Below, in pieces: positions 18,138 to 27,050 of a stretch of DNA of 50,170 nucleotides. Position numbers and translations under genes: made by a program. The notes under the pieces were generated by a model. It was not told the DNA's origin and did no database searches. It was given only the letters and a program-made list of their open reading frames with translations. The stretch covers positions 1 to 50,170 of IMG/VR virus record IMGVR_UViG_3300033553_000090. One strand, written 5' to 3'. The stretch is from a virus. The stretch's first letter is position 1, and every line of letters begins with the position of its first letter.

Positions 18138-19142
18138 CTATTGCAAGTTGACTTTGATAACACCGTATTTGCCACCAAGAGCCGCAAACACACCACGACG
18201 TGTTCGACCAACTACCTGTGCAAGCACAAGACGAGTCAAGTCACCGTCATTCGAGTCAACACGTAAACCATGCTTCTCGTATTCAACCAACTGTCGTTTA
18301 GGAACAAGCAGGTAGACCGTACCTACATCTACGCCAGGGTAGGTGTAAGTTTTCTTACGTACAACGGCTGAATCACCATCGTATGCAATTTTAGCCATAC
18401 TACCGAATGTTCGCTTAACAACGTTTGAAGAACCGTCAGTGTGGATTGCTCCAGCCACAGCTTCCTCGATGCGTTGAACATCAAAGGTGTTGTGAAGCAT
18501 CAAGCTACCAGCAGGTAGAACTTGTAATGCGTTACTAAGGGTCGTTTCAATGTCGGTATCAAATGCAATCTCTACAGCCGTACCAGCTTCCTGACGAACT
18601 TTCTTCAACGCAATTGATTCAACAGTTGCGTCATAAGTTGCAGTAACGATAGGACCTAAGTGCAAGTGGTTCAAGAGCTTATTGTAAGCCTCACCAAATG
18701 CTGTTGCGATTTCACTAACTCTCCATGTCTGGTTGAACTCAACGATGTCCTCGTTGTATTCCATACCAGTTGTCCAAGTGTTGATGCTAACGGTCTTTTC
18801 AGAACCAGGTGACATCGCACCGAACTTAACTTCTCCACCCTCCCAGAACTGTAAGAACACAGCCTGTAGTGGACCAAACTCTTTCTCAGTTAGTGTCTGA
18901 GGAAGATTTGCATCTGAAACTGTACGGTAGATGCTTCCGTATATTAGAGGCACTGTTTCTCGTCCTGAGTAAGCACTATAAGTAACTTGCTCAATGAACT
19001 CACGTGAACCAGAGTCAGTACCAAGCATTTCTGCTATCTGTACATCTTCTGCAAACTCCATTACTGGAATTACGCCTTTGTTCTCGTGCATTTCTGAAAC
19101 CACTTGGCGTTGAGCTTCTATGCCGAATTGTCGAATATTCAT
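18138..19142 (-). CDS. Major capsid protein
   Basis: About 334 aa. I choose ATG 19142 because TTAGGAGGG lies 6 bases upstream; an extended frame opens at 19181 but would overlap the decoration gene. The sequence has the HK97-fold layout: N-terminal helix (GIEAQRQVVSEMHEN), E-loop-like stretch, then alpha/beta core (VESIALKKVRQEAGTAVEIAF in outline) and a C-terminal VVGRTRRGVFAALGGKYGVIK. It follows protease/scaffold and decoration genes and is followed by its own terminator, consistent with very high expression. Confidence 0.85.
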   Translation of the reverse strand: MNIRQFGIEAQRQVVSEMHENKGVIPVMEFAEDVQIAEMLGTDSGSREFIEQVTYSAYSGRETVPLIYGSIYRTVSDANLPQTLTEKEFGPLQAVFLQFWEGGEVKFGAMSPGSEKTVSINTWTTGMEYNEDIVEFNQTWRVSEIATAFGEAYNKLLNHLHLGPIVTATYDATVESIALKKVRQEAGTAVEIAFDTDIETTLSNALQVLPAGSLMLHNTFDVQRIEEAVAGAIHTDGSSNVVKRTFGSMAKIAYDGDSAVVRKKTYTYPGVDVGTVYLLVPKRQLVEYEKHGLRVDSNDGDLTRLVLAQVVGRTRRGVFAALGGKYGVIKVNLQ

Positions 19143-19153
19143 CTCAAACCCTC

Positions 19154-19498
19154 CTAACGGTTTTCTAGTAGCTTGTACCAAACAACGTTGTTGGCATCTT
19201 TCGCTACGGTTACTTTACAAAATGGTCGGTTGGTATTAGTAGCATTAACTACGTCTGTACCGTCTGTGGTGATATATAACAAATCACCTTTAGCCGCAAC
19301 GACACCACCAGCGACTTCGTGTTCGAACTCTCGTTCTGTGGTTTCTAGTGAAACGATATTATCGCTTGTATCACCATCGGCATCTTTCATAGCTACGCCA
19401 TGAAATCCCTCTGCATAGCAGGGAGCACCTTTTTCGACAGCTTGTCCAGCAATCAGTGTTACTGTTACTGCCTTGCCGTCTGAAACTAGATTATCCAT
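19154..19498 (-). CDS. Capsid decoration protein (DUF2190-like)
   Basis: 114 aa, beta-rich: GKAVTVTLIAGQAVEKGAPCYAEG..., a pattern typical of DUF2190 head decoration/stabilisation proteins (VTAGQAV.KG motif). It lies between the protease/scaffold gene and the major capsid gene, its usual place. It probably trimerises on the capsid surface. Confidence 0.75.
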   Translation of the reverse strand: MDNLVSDGKAVTVTLIAGQAVEKGAPCYAEGFHGVAMKDADGDTSDNIVSLETTEREFEHEVAGGVVAAKGDLLYITTDGTDVVNATNTNRPFCKVTVAKDANNVVWYKLLENR

Positions 19499-19514
19499 AT
19501 CAGATTCTCCTTAA

Positions 19515-20582
19515 TTATTTACTATTACGTTTAACTGTGAACTTACGTTCTGCTTTTGCTTCTGGCTTACCCTTGCCAGCCGCAATTTTCGGTTCAGTGG
19601 TTTGGAACTGTTCAAGAACTGCAACGGCATCAGGAGATTTTAGAATCTCATCTACCATTTCACTAACTGTCTTGTCAGCGTGAGCTTCCATTTCAGATAG
19701 CACCATGTTCTCAATCACTGGTCTAGCACCACTAGCCTTGACCTTTGCGTTCACTTCGACTTTCGCCTCAAGTGTACGGTTCTTTGTTTGCATTTCTGCA
19801 ATTGTTACTGCTGGCTCATCGCCAACCAACTCTTTGATTCCTGCCATTTCTGAAACGAGTTGTTCGTTGGTGGCACTTGCCTCTAGTTCTGATACCAGAC
19901 TAGGGTTATACTCACGCATTTCAGATACAGTCGCATTTTTTAGGACATCTATTTTATCCACTGCATTTTCTCCTTTATTAGATTTATCTTCGTCAAACAT
20001 TTCGGAAGCTAGAATCAGTGTACCATTATTCGGAACACCCTCACTACCCTCACGAGCGAAATCAACAGAGTCAAGCACGAAACCCTGCAAGTCATAGGCG
20101 GCTGCTTTTGCATTGTAAACAGCTTTCTCGGCAGTCCCCTGAATTGACATAGCTACGTTCTTGCCGAGAGCTTTCGCCTTTCTGAGATAAGTACGAAACT
20201 TCTTCTCATCTGGCATGACGTAACCACGAGCATAAACTACTTTCTTGCCATTTTCTTCCTTAGTAACAGCACCAAGCCACATAACTAGGGGGTCAGGAGC
20301 TTTGGTTTTGCGTTCTTCGGAGGTCAAATGACCTTGATAGCCGTTTGGACGTTTCTCATTGATTGAGTCAGCTACTTGCTGTACAAGTTCTGGCGTATAG
20401 TTTCTGCGATTCTTGGAAACGCCCTCACTAAGAATCTGCATAGTGATAAACAACGGATTGTCATCACCCTCACTAATACGCTTTATTACTTCCTTATCGA
20501 TTGGCACTAATTCATCGGAAATAGTGGAGTCCATTTCCTGAATACCTGCGTCCATAAGTGCGTAACCTGTACGAGTTGTCAT
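19515..20582 (-). CDS. Prohead protease fused to scaffold
   Basis: 355 aa. Residues about 40-210 form a protease-like domain with a candidate catalytic His in YQGHLTSEERK and a Ser in NVAMSIQGTAEKAV, the order used by herpes/HK97-type prohead proteases. The remaining ~150 residues are charged and helical with many Glu/Lys/Ala, as in scaffolds, and end in a basic KFTVKRNSK tail for capsid binding. One gene thus probably supplies both functions, with the scaffold removed by the protease. Confidence 0.75.
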   Translation of the reverse strand: MTTRTGYALMDAGIQEMDSTISDELVPIDKEVIKRISEGDDNPLFITMQILSEGVSKNRRNYTPELVQQVADSINEKRPNGYQGHLTSEERKTKAPDPLVMWLGAVTKEENGKKVVYARGYVMPDEKKFRTYLRKAKALGKNVAMSIQGTAEKAVYNAKAAAYDLQGFVLDSVDFAREGSEGVPNNGTLILASEMFDEDKSNKGENAVDKIDVLKNATVSEMREYNPSLVSELEASATNEQLVSEMAGIKELVGDEPAVTIAEMQTKNRTLEAKVEVNAKVKASGARPVIENMVLSEMEAHADKTVSEMVDEILKSPDAVAVLEQFQTTEPKIAAGKGKPEAKAERKFTVKRNSK

Positions 20583-20669
20583 GCTTTACCTCTGTTAATA
20601 TTTTGACGGTGTTCGTAAGCGAACTATTTTAGATTTACATCTTATGGAGCAGTTAAACTACTTATACAA

Positions 20670-20698
20670 ATAATATCATGCTTACTACGAGTTCACAA
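20670..20698 (-). promoter_or_regulatory. Putative promoter for the protease/scaffold-capsid operon
   Basis: The minus strand reads TTGTGA, 17 bases, TATTAT. The spacer starts with ACTCG, resembling but shifted by two bases from the early-promoter spacer motif seen at 28580, 36519, 39658, 42043 and 45042. It lies in the end of the upstream gene and the ~100-base gap before 20582. Confidence 0.45.
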
Positions 20699-20900
20699 CA
20701 CAGTAGGCACAGGTAGACTTGTCGTGGTCAGGCTCTATATGCTCCCTACCATCGAACGACTTGTGCTGATAATTAACCAGAAACTCATCAATGACTTCAA
20801 CTCTAGGATTACAATCACAATCATAATCTGGAATGTGATGAAACCAATCATCTAGTGGTACTGAATGTACTGAACCCTCTAGCTCTACGCACTGCCACAT
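20685..20900 (-). CDS. Small Cys/His/Asp-rich protein
   Basis: 71 aa with HHIPDYDCDCNP and a C-terminal C..C pair (STCAYCVVNS), so metal binding is possible. No family recognised. It lies between the minor head protein and the protease gene, overlapping the putative promoter of the capsid operon. Confidence 0.55.
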   Translation of the reverse strand: MWQCVELEGSVHSVPLDDWFHHIPDYDCDCNPRVEVIDEFLVNYQHKSFDGREHIEPDHDKSTCAYCVVNS

Positions 20901-20902
20901 GG

Positions 20903-21229
20903 CTATTCCTCGTCTTTGTCGTCTTTCTTGTCGGACTTTTTGGACTTGTCATTCTCGTCTTTATCATCGTCCTTGTTTTCTTTCAGGTCGCCAGTTTCTT
21001 CATCAACATCTTCGTCCTTTGCGAACTTGACCTGAGTATCATCAATCTTGCCCTCTTTGACGATTAGCATAGTAGCTTTGTTTGAATTACGTGATGTACC
21101 AACAACACTGAAATCATTACCTGTAATAGTGAACTTTTGGTCACGTCTTTTGATTTCAATGGTCTTGTCACTAACTGCTATAGCAAATATGGCACGACCA
21201 TCAGACGATAGTATCTTTCTTGTAGCCAT
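20903..21229 (-). CDS. Hypothetical protein with long acidic/lysine tail
   Basis: 108 aa. The first ~65 residues form a short beta domain (AIFAIAVSDKTIEIKRRDQKF). The last ~40 are almost only Asp, Glu, Lys and Ser, certainly disordered. The start overlaps the stop of the 49-aa gene (TAATG). Possibly a head-assembly or structural accessory; no function assigned. Confidence 0.6.
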   Translation of the reverse strand: MATRKILSSDGRAIFAIAVSDKTIEIKRRDQKFTITGNDFSVVGTSRNSNKATMLIVKEGKIDDTQVKFAKDEDVDEETGDLKENKDDDKDENDKSKKSDKKDDKDEE

Positions 21230-21378
21230 TACTTACTACTCGCTTTCTTGCCAGCCATTTTACTAGTTTCGGTTTTGACGATTTTATCTAGCTTCTTCTG
21301 ATTCTTGGCAAATGTACCAACTTCTGCTGGTTTTGGTTCAGCTTCTTCAACTTTCGGTGCTTGTTTTTCTTCGTTCAT
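21229..21378 (-). CDS. 49-aa lysine-rich peptide
   Basis: A short gene starting MNEEKQAPKVEEAEP and ending GKKASSK. It is preceded by AAAGGGGGG and overlaps the next gene by TAATG. It is acidic at the N-terminus and basic at the C-terminus, probably disordered. Unknown function. Confidence 0.5.
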   Translation of the reverse strand: MNEEKQAPKVEEAEPKPAEVGTFAKNQKKLDKIVKTETSKMAGKKASSK

Positions 21379-21404
21379 AATGACCCCCTTTATAGTCAAT
21401 TCCA

Positions 21405-21410
21405 ATTATA
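21405..21410 (-). promoter_or_regulatory. Candidate -10 box upstream of the 49-aa gene
   Basis: The minus strand reads CTGTATAATTGG, a perfect TATAAT in the gap between 21378 and 21431. No good -35 at 17 bases; only CTGACA nearer by. Weak evidence. Confidence 0.3.
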
Positions 21411-21430
21411 CAGAACTTGTCAGACTTATG

Positions 21431-22315
21431 CTAGTCTAGCCCCAGTTTTTTCATATCTGCCTGTGAAATAGTGACTACTTGCGTATCACAAACACAGTTC
21501 GGGTGTCCTGCTGGTAGGTCAGAGCCGTCTTTCTTATAAAGCGATTTACTAGCCCATTCGTTACATATATCAGGGACGCTATGTCGGTTACTCAATACCC
21601 ATTTGAAGCCTTTTGTAAACTGCTCATCTGAATAGTAATCGATAGTAGCCTGACGATACGTATAAGCTGTTTCTGTTCTCGCTATACGAATTGCGTTGTG
21701 CTGAATCGAGCCAGATGGTACGCCACGTGGAACACGACCTAAGCGTTGTCGCATAACTTCATACGGAGCAACTCTACTATTGCCAGTTGGCTTAACGTAT
21801 AACTGTATCTTTTTGGCTATCTTTTTGGCTGACGTGCCTTTCTTGACCTCGTTCTGAACAATGCCCCTCACGACTTTTGATGTACCTGTTTTAAGTGTTT
21901 TCATTTTCTCGGTGAACGTGTAGCCACCAAACTCAGGAACTCTACGTGTTTTCAGCTTGGCTTGATAATAAACATCATAGCCAGCTTGCTTTTTCTCCAT
22001 ACGTTGTAGCGTGTTGGTATGACCGAACTTAGCGAATATCGGTCTTATGGTTTTCAGTGCCTCTAATCCCTTGTATGAGGCAACTGCCCCCGAATAAGTA
22101 GCTGTTAGTTGCGTATAACCATCAAAATAGCTGTTCAGGATAGCCTCAGCCTGTGTTTCAAACTGCTTAATCTTCGCTACCTTATTGCCAGTAGTTGCTT
22201 TTGCGAGTGCCTTGTCCAAATCCCCTGCTAATACATCGAGTTGCTGATTAACCTCAAACTCAAGTTTCAGGAGCGTTCCAACTAGTACTCTATCTAGTTC
22301 ATTCTGTGTCGCCAT
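21431..22315 (-). CDS. Minor head protein (SPP1 gp7 / Mu gpF family)
   Basis: 294 aa. The C-terminal third carries the family signature: AIRIARTETAYTYRQA, then SVPDICNEWASKS, then LPAGHPNCVCDT. The N-terminal two-thirds are helical. It overlaps the portal gene by 17 bases, the usual partner order. Family members bind the portal and are packaged or assist DNA delivery. Confidence 0.88.
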   Translation of the reverse strand: MATQNELDRVLVGTLLKLEFEVNQQLDVLAGDLDKALAKATTGNKVAKIKQFETQAEAILNSYFDGYTQLTATYSGAVASYKGLEALKTIRPIFAKFGHTNTLQRMEKKQAGYDVYYQAKLKTRRVPEFGGYTFTEKMKTLKTGTSKVVRGIVQNEVKKGTSAKKIAKKIQLYVKPTGNSRVAPYEVMRQRLGRVPRGVPSGSIQHNAIRIARTETAYTYRQATIDYYSDEQFTKGFKWVLSNRHSVPDICNEWASKSLYKKDGSDLPAGHPNCVCDTQVVTISQADMKKLGLD

Positions 22316-23888
22316 TAGGGTCGTCCTCTACAGGGTCGTCCACTGTTGGCTCATCAGGTATAACGTCAGGAGTTATGGCTGAGTTCTCCAGTGCTTCCTT
22401 TGAATCTGCTTTAGCATCGCTGATTTCTTTATCTATATCTGCAATCTTATTACCAACTGCTGATAGTTTCAGAGCTGTCTTATTGCTGATAATTCCATTG
22501 GTCAGAAGCATATCAATCGTTTCTTTAGTCAAAGCACCGTCCTCATCTGTGATGTCAGGGAATAATACTTTAACTTTAGGGTCGATACCCTGTAATGGGA
22601 AAAAGTCAGGGTCACTGAGTGAAATCTTACGGTCAATAACAATATCTATCATGTGCTTGATTGAACTGGTGAACTCCGTACGCTTACGATTGGCTTTCAG
22701 TACAACAATAGGCATTTGCTCAGATACAGATGCTTTACTGGATTGAACAGCCGCCCCAAATACGAACTCTGGTGTTTCTGAACCCTCTAGTATCAAATAA
22801 AAGTAAATCTCAAGTAGCTTGCCTGAGTCGCCCATGATTGACTGCGTAGTGACGAACTTAGCTTCTGCATTGTCGCCAGTCAGGAACAGTATATTGTCAG
22901 CACCAAGATTGACTCGCTTGTTACCCTCCTCATCAGTTTCATCTTCAAGTTCTTCCTTTTCTGCACCACGTACTGTGAATATCGGACTGCCGTTATAAAT
23001 AACGTTCTTTGTGCTTTCTTCTAGGACACCTGAGTAATTACGGAACTGAATCAGGATATTCTGGAGTTCTGAGTTACCATATACGGCTCGTGGTTCATGT
23101 TCGTTGTGAATAGCCACTATAGGCAACGGACGTTCAACTATCTCATCGAATACGACAACGTTACCTGCATCATCGGTTTCTAAGTCCTCTGGTACAACGC
23201 CTTGATTGTATAGAACTACCTTGCCACCTGTTGTGTAGATTTCTGCGTAATAGAGCTTCGTTTCATCAATCTTTTCGTTTTGTTCGAGTCGGTATATCTC
23301 AAGACGTGATTTGCGATACTTTTTAATGTATCTAACTGACTGAGTAGTATTATCACCCATGATTTCTTCAACTGTTTCGGTGACATCGTAACCAATCTGC
23401 TCGTTAGTCATAGCGTCCAGAATGACCTCAACTGTGCGTGGGTCGAGCATTTCAGCGTCTAGCATATCGTTGATATATAAGTACGAATCACCATCACGTA
23501 GACCAAACTTCGTGAGTTCGAGCTGATTGTGCTGGTTTTCTTCAAGCCATTCGTTAATCTTCTCTGTAACGGTTTCTTTTTGGTTTTCAGTTATAAGTTG
23601 TGTACCTAAGTCTACTTTGTAGCCTGAGCCGACTATGAACGCTGTAGCCGAGTTAATGATAGGCTTTGCCATTGAAGCCGCTAACTGATATTCAGCTCCA
23701 ATCTTATTTGTCGAATCTGGAGTAGGCATTTCACTAGCCCAATAGATGCTCTGAAACAAGTCGTAGTCGTTACGAGTGTAATCAACTGACGGTGCTTCTG
23801 TGTTAAACAGACCGATAACCTTACGTGTAAACCACGTATCATGCTTACCAGCCATCTCTGCTATACGTTTACGTACCTTTGGGAACAT
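22299..23888 (-). CDS. Portal protein
   Basis: 529 aa between the large terminase and the gp7-like head gene. It has the portal layout: helical N-terminus, beta wing region (LFRD-like GDSYLYINDMLDAEML), PYGNSEL-like AVYGNSELQNILIQF and a helical stem, then an acidic proline-rich C-terminus. Twelve copies form the DNA channel at one capsid vertex. The C-terminal ~60 residues look disordered. Confidence 0.85.
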   Translation of the reverse strand: MFPKVRKRIAEMAGKHDTWFTRKVIGLFNTEAPSVDYTRNDYDLFQSIYWASEMPTPDSTNKIGAEYQLAASMAKPIINSATAFIVGSGYKVDLGTQLITENQKETVTEKINEWLEENQHNQLELTKFGLRDGDSYLYINDMLDAEMLDPRTVEVILDAMTNEQIGYDVTETVEEIMGDNTTQSVRYIKKYRKSRLEIYRLEQNEKIDETKLYYAEIYTTGGKVVLYNQGVVPEDLETDDAGNVVVFDEIVERPLPIVAIHNEHEPRAVYGNSELQNILIQFRNYSGVLEESTKNVIYNGSPIFTVRGAEKEELEDETDEEGNKRVNLGADNILFLTGDNAEAKFVTTQSIMGDSGKLLEIYFYLILEGSETPEFVFGAAVQSSKASVSEQMPIVVLKANRKRTEFTSSIKHMIDIVIDRKISLSDPDFFPLQGIDPKVKVLFPDITDEDGALTKETIDMLLTNGIISNKTALKLSAVGNKIADIDKEISDAKADSKEALENSAITPDVIPDEPTVDDPVEDDPNGDTE

Positions 23889-23890
23889 AT

Positions 23891-24289
23891 CTATTCCTCG
23901 CTATCTGTAGTGTCTTTGACAGCCTCTTTTTTAGGAGCTGATATTTTGTACCTTGATACTACTTGATATTTAGTTTTCTTGTCTATCTCTCCACTTGGGT
24001 CGAATGTAATCTTCTCGCCATCTGTGACAACTGTTTGAAATTGGTGCTTACCATTCACAACGATAACCGTAAGATTCTCGCCCTCTGATGTCTGTAATGG
24101 TACTAAATCAAAGCCTTTTGCTTGTAATGCTTTCTTAATGACCTGCATATAACGTGAGCCAGTATTGCCCTTGATGTCTAATGATTCTCCAGTTATCTTT
24201 TCTACACATTGAACTGCATCTAACTTATCTGATTGTTTCGATTCGTTTTGTATTGCTTCTCTCTTAGCTTGTGATTTGCTCTTAGCCAT
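23891..24289 (-). CDS. Hypothetical protein between terminase and portal
   Basis: 132 aa. The N-terminus is basic and helical (SKSQAKREAIQNESKQ); residues about 35-115 look like a small alpha/beta domain (SRYMQVIKKALQAKGFDLVPLQ, then beta strands). It is separated from the portal by 2 bases. No family recognised. Confidence 0.55.
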   Translation of the reverse strand: MAKSKSQAKREAIQNESKQSDKLDAVQCVEKITGESLDIKGNTGSRYMQVIKKALQAKGFDLVPLQTSEGENLTVIVVNGKHQFQTVVTDGEKITFDPSGEIDKKTKYQVVSRYKISAPKKEAVKDTTDSEE

Positions 24290-24317
24290 GATTGACTCCT
24301 TTTCTAATGTTATTTTA

Positions 24318-25925
24318 TCACCTTTTGCGATTTATCGGGTTGCCTTTTGCGAATGTGGCTTTGCCCTTAGACTTCCCTTTTCCGTATGTAATGTCACGCA
24401 TAGCTGTATTTGCAAACCAGAGTGCCATAAGTAGGTCGTTCGTGTGTCCTCCAGGAAATCCGAGCATACCACCTATTAGATAGTCTACCATTCTACGAGT
24501 GTACTCGCTACTGTCGTTGTACGGTAGAATCCACTTGCCGTTCTCGAACTCAACAGCCATTGAATTGATACCGATGTCCTCATCAAACTTTTCACCACCA
24601 GTACCATAGCCAGCTATCGGTAGGTCTGTCATTTCATTCATATCACGTACAAGTGAAGCCTGATAAGCGTTCGATTCAACGGTAAACTTTTTCATCATCG
24701 GGTAACGTTCAAACATTTCAACAATCATCTTACGTTGTTCGCTAGGACTCCATTTGCCGTAATCAAGCCACAATGGAATCTTAACGCCTGATTTGGTACG
24801 TCCGATAATGGCAATAGCTGAATCATCACTGCCGTCTTTCTTACTGATAGCTAAGTCCATACCACCTGTGACTGTCATAGCCCCTAAGTCCCAACTTGCG
24901 TAATTAACAAAGCGTACTAGCTTCCTTGAGCCTGACATAGCATCTTCGAGCCATTCCTTTTGAAATACTTGGTCCTCTGCCGATATAACCATGTTCCGAT
25001 ATGCTCGGTTGAATGATAACGAGCCAGATGATAGCTTACGTTCCATTAACAAGTCCCATGTCCATTTGTCGTCCCAGAGTACTTCCTTTTTCTTTTCATT
25101 GACCACAGCATCGTAGATAATCTTCACGTCAAAGGTAACGTCTGCCAATAGCTCCTGATATAAATCAAGCTGATTCCATGCAGTACCAACGATAATAAGC
25201 GTTCCATTAGGCTCTAGTACTGGCATCAGGACATCGAAGAACCATTCACGAGTTCTTTCACGCTGTGTAGCTGACCTTGTAATACTTTCGTTCAGAATGT
25301 CGTCACAGATGATAATATCGGCACGTTTACTAAGCAATACACCTGATACTGACGTTGCTGATACTGTCGGGTCTTTCAGTTTGTTATTGTCACGCTTAAC
25401 GATGAACTCCGATTGCGTCCATTTTTGAGCTTGGTCGGGTACGAGGTTTCCAGCCCATTCGATGTATTCATCATTACGTTCCATATGACCTTGTACCTCA
25501 CGAACGAATGATTCTGACTGTGATGCTGATTTACTGACTATAACAATACGTACGTTGTGGTCTTTAGCTATTTTCCACAATGGGAAGTTCACACTGAACG
25601 TGGTGCTTTTAGCGTGTCCACGAGGAGCTTCGAGCATGATTTTACGGTTCATTACGCTCGGTTCGTGAGGTTGGAGTATGCGTATATTACTACCCTCTTG
25701 TACGGCTCTATTCTGGAGTAGCATCTGCCACTCGTAATGGTGGTCGCCATTAGTGAATCCCAATATATGTTCAACGAATGTAGGAAACTCCTCCCACGCT
25801 TCTAGGTCACGAATCTTCTTGACTAGTTGTCGCCACTGCTCTAGTTCCCCTAGACTCTGTGGTTGATATTCTAGCAACGTTTTCATTGGTTCTGACGAGT
25901 TTTTTAATATCTGCTCTAACGGCAT
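24318..25925 (-). CDS. terL: Terminase large subunit
   Basis: 535 aa packaging ATPase-nuclease. Walker A is EAPRGHAKST (about 99-108), Walker B is IIICDDILNE (about 204-213), and the nuclease domain starts GGMDLAISKKDGSDD (about 354-368) with a further Asp near the C-terminus (GGHTNDLLMALW). It cuts concatemers and drives DNA through the portal. ATG 25925 is supported by AGAGGAG 7 bases upstream and implies a 119-base overlap with the small terminase gene. Confidence 0.95.
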   Translation of the reverse strand: MPLEQILKNSSEPMKTLLEYQPQSLGELEQWRQLVKKIRDLEAWEEFPTFVEHILGFTNGDHHYEWQMLLQNRAVQEGSNIRILQPHEPSVMNRKIMLEAPRGHAKSTTFSVNFPLWKIAKDHNVRIVIVSKSASQSESFVREVQGHMERNDEYIEWAGNLVPDQAQKWTQSEFIVKRDNNKLKDPTVSATSVSGVLLSKRADIIICDDILNESITRSATQRERTREWFFDVLMPVLEPNGTLIIVGTAWNQLDLYQELLADVTFDVKIIYDAVVNEKKKEVLWDDKWTWDLLMERKLSSGSLSFNRAYRNMVISAEDQVFQKEWLEDAMSGSRKLVRFVNYASWDLGAMTVTGGMDLAISKKDGSDDSAIAIIGRTKSGVKIPLWLDYGKWSPSEQRKMIVEMFERYPMMKKFTVESNAYQASLVRDMNEMTDLPIAGYGTGGEKFDEDIGINSMAVEFENGKWILPYNDSSEYTRRMVDYLIGGMLGFPGGHTNDLLMALWFANTAMRDITYGKGKSKGKATFAKGNPINRKR

Positions 25926-26505
25926 TTGCCATCTCCTCTAATTCATCTTTCTTAACTTCCACTCCACTACCATCGACCTGTAGCGTATTGTTCTGCTGAT
26001 TAAACGTAACGTTTGGCGTACTCGAATCTCCAGTACGAAGATGCAACTTAATTTCAAGCTCTGAGAACTGAATCTCTTTTTCTATGAGCCTGACGAGCAT
26101 ATTTGTCGTAGTGCCTAACGGTAGTCCTCCCATTTGCTTTTCTTTTTCGAGTGCGTTGATGTAACGATTTTTGAGTTCGTTTAAAGCCCACAGACCCTCT
26201 TTGTACGAGTCGTGGTTCTTCATATGTAATTGGTAATCTGGCACATAAGGCGAAACTACCACCGTTTCCTTTACTTGACCGTACTTGTCAATCCAACTAT
26301 AAAATGCTGGCTGTGACGGCAAGTCGTAATCTGGGAACTTCTCCAAAGCAGTTTTGTATATCTGTACTTTAGCTTTTCCGTCCTGTACGCCCTGCCTGAT
26401 GTACGTCATCACATCTGGGTAACGGTGAATCATCGTTTTGAACCTTGACTTGTTCACTTGACGTGCTTTATTCAGGTTCGACTTATCGCTGACCGTTTTT
26501 GACAT
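25807..26505 (-). CDS. terS: Probable terminase small subunit
   Basis: 232 aa directly before the large subunit. The N-terminal ~75 residues look like a helix-turn-helix DNA-binding domain (YIRQGVQDGKAKVQIYKTALEKF then PSQPAFYSWIDKYG), followed by a helical oligomerisation region (ALNELKNRYINALEKEKQM). The role, recognition of the packaging site, is inferred from position and architecture. It is the first gene after the strong terminator at 26601-26636. Confidence 0.75.
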   Translation of the reverse strand: MSKTVSDKSNLNKARQVNKSRFKTMIHRYPDVMTYIRQGVQDGKAKVQIYKTALEKFPDYDLPSQPAFYSWIDKYGQVKETVVVSPYVPDYQLHMKNHDSYKEGLWALNELKNRYINALEKEKQMGGLPLGTTTNMLVRLIEKEIQFSELEIKLHLRTGDSSTPNVTFNQQNNTLQVDGSGVEVKKDELEEMANAVRADIKKLVRTNENVARISTTESRGTRAVATTSQEDS

Positions 26506-26520
26506 CTGTTACATAACCCC

Positions 26521-26537
26521 CTAGCGTGTATCGCTAG
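26521..26537. promoter_or_regulatory. Perfect inverted repeat before the terminase operon
   Basis: CTAGCG, 5-base loop, CGCTAG. On the minus strand it lies between an A/T-rich stretch (AAAATTATAAC, possible -10 region) and the GGGGG ribosome site of the small terminase gene. It could be an operator or a 5' leader hairpin. Confidence 0.45.
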
Positions 26538-26600
26538 TTATAATTTTATCATCTCTGCTCTACTTTTGCACAGTTTATATCTAGGCGTTATAACTAAACT

Positions 26601-26636
26601 AAAACTAAAAAATGACCACTCTCGCATTGTGGTCAT
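26601..26636 (-). terminator. Strong intrinsic terminator before the terminase operon
   Basis: The minus strand reads ATGACCAC, 9-base loop, GTGGTCAT, then TTTTTTAGTTTTAG. An 8-bp stem with a T6 tract ends transcription of the middle region (down to 26724). Confidence 0.88.
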
Positions 26637-26643
26637 TCTTGGT

Positions 26644-26702
26644 GTTGCCAGCATCGTGTGGTTGATGCTGTGGCTCACTACGTATTTGGTAGCTTCGGCA
26701 AC
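26644..26702 (-). ncRNA. Possible three-way-junction RNA before terminator
   Basis: On the minus strand, GTTGC pairs with GCAAC (ends of the element), GCTAC pairs with GTAGT around a 7-base loop, and CAGCATC pairs with GATGCTG around an 8-base loop. Together these make a compact three-way junction 8 bases upstream of the terminator stem, in a non-coding stretch. It could be a 3'-processed small RNA or simply an extended terminator leader. Confidence 0.35.
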
Positions 26703-26723
26703 GTTACTATTAAATACTATACA

Positions 26724-27050
26724 TCAATGTTTATCATCGTCATCATGTTCCCTATTAAACATATCAATCAAATCTTTCAAGTCGCCATAGCCCTCAATAT
26801 GCTTCATTCCGATTGCCCTAGCCATTTTGTAGAACAATTCGGGGTCTACCATTACGAACTGAAAGTGCAAGTGTTCATTCTCGCCCTCATCGCCATCAAC
26901 GTGATAGAGCGTAGTGTCCATACATACACCAATTAGCGTTTGTGCGATTTTTAACATTTCTTTCTTCGATTCCTTAGTTTCAGGATTGTCTACGATGTTC
27001 TTGTGCATTTGCCAATCTAGGACTGGCGTGATTACTTTACGATTCCTCAT
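26724..27050 (-). CDS. Hypothetical acidic protein
   Basis: 108 aa, last gene of the middle operon. Mixed helix/strand with HLHFQFVMVDPELFYKMARAIG and a C-terminal EHDDDDKH tail. It overlaps the upstream gene by 14 bases. No family recognised. Confidence 0.6.
   Translation of the reverse strand: MRNRKVITPVLDWQMHKNIVDNPETKESKKEMLKIAQTLIGVCMDTTLYHVDGDEGENEHLHFQFVMVDPELFYKMARAIGMKHIEGYGDLKDLIDMFNREHDDDDKH

Noticed and set aside
18671-18877. Minus-strand 68-codon ORF inside the capsid gene
   Set aside because: Wholly inside the major capsid gene in another frame; no ribosome site and no plausible fold.
20611-20624. Small hairpin GTTCG-TAAG-CGAAC
   Set aside because: Only 5 bp, no T-run on the minus strand and no role evident; possibly part of the leader of the protease gene.
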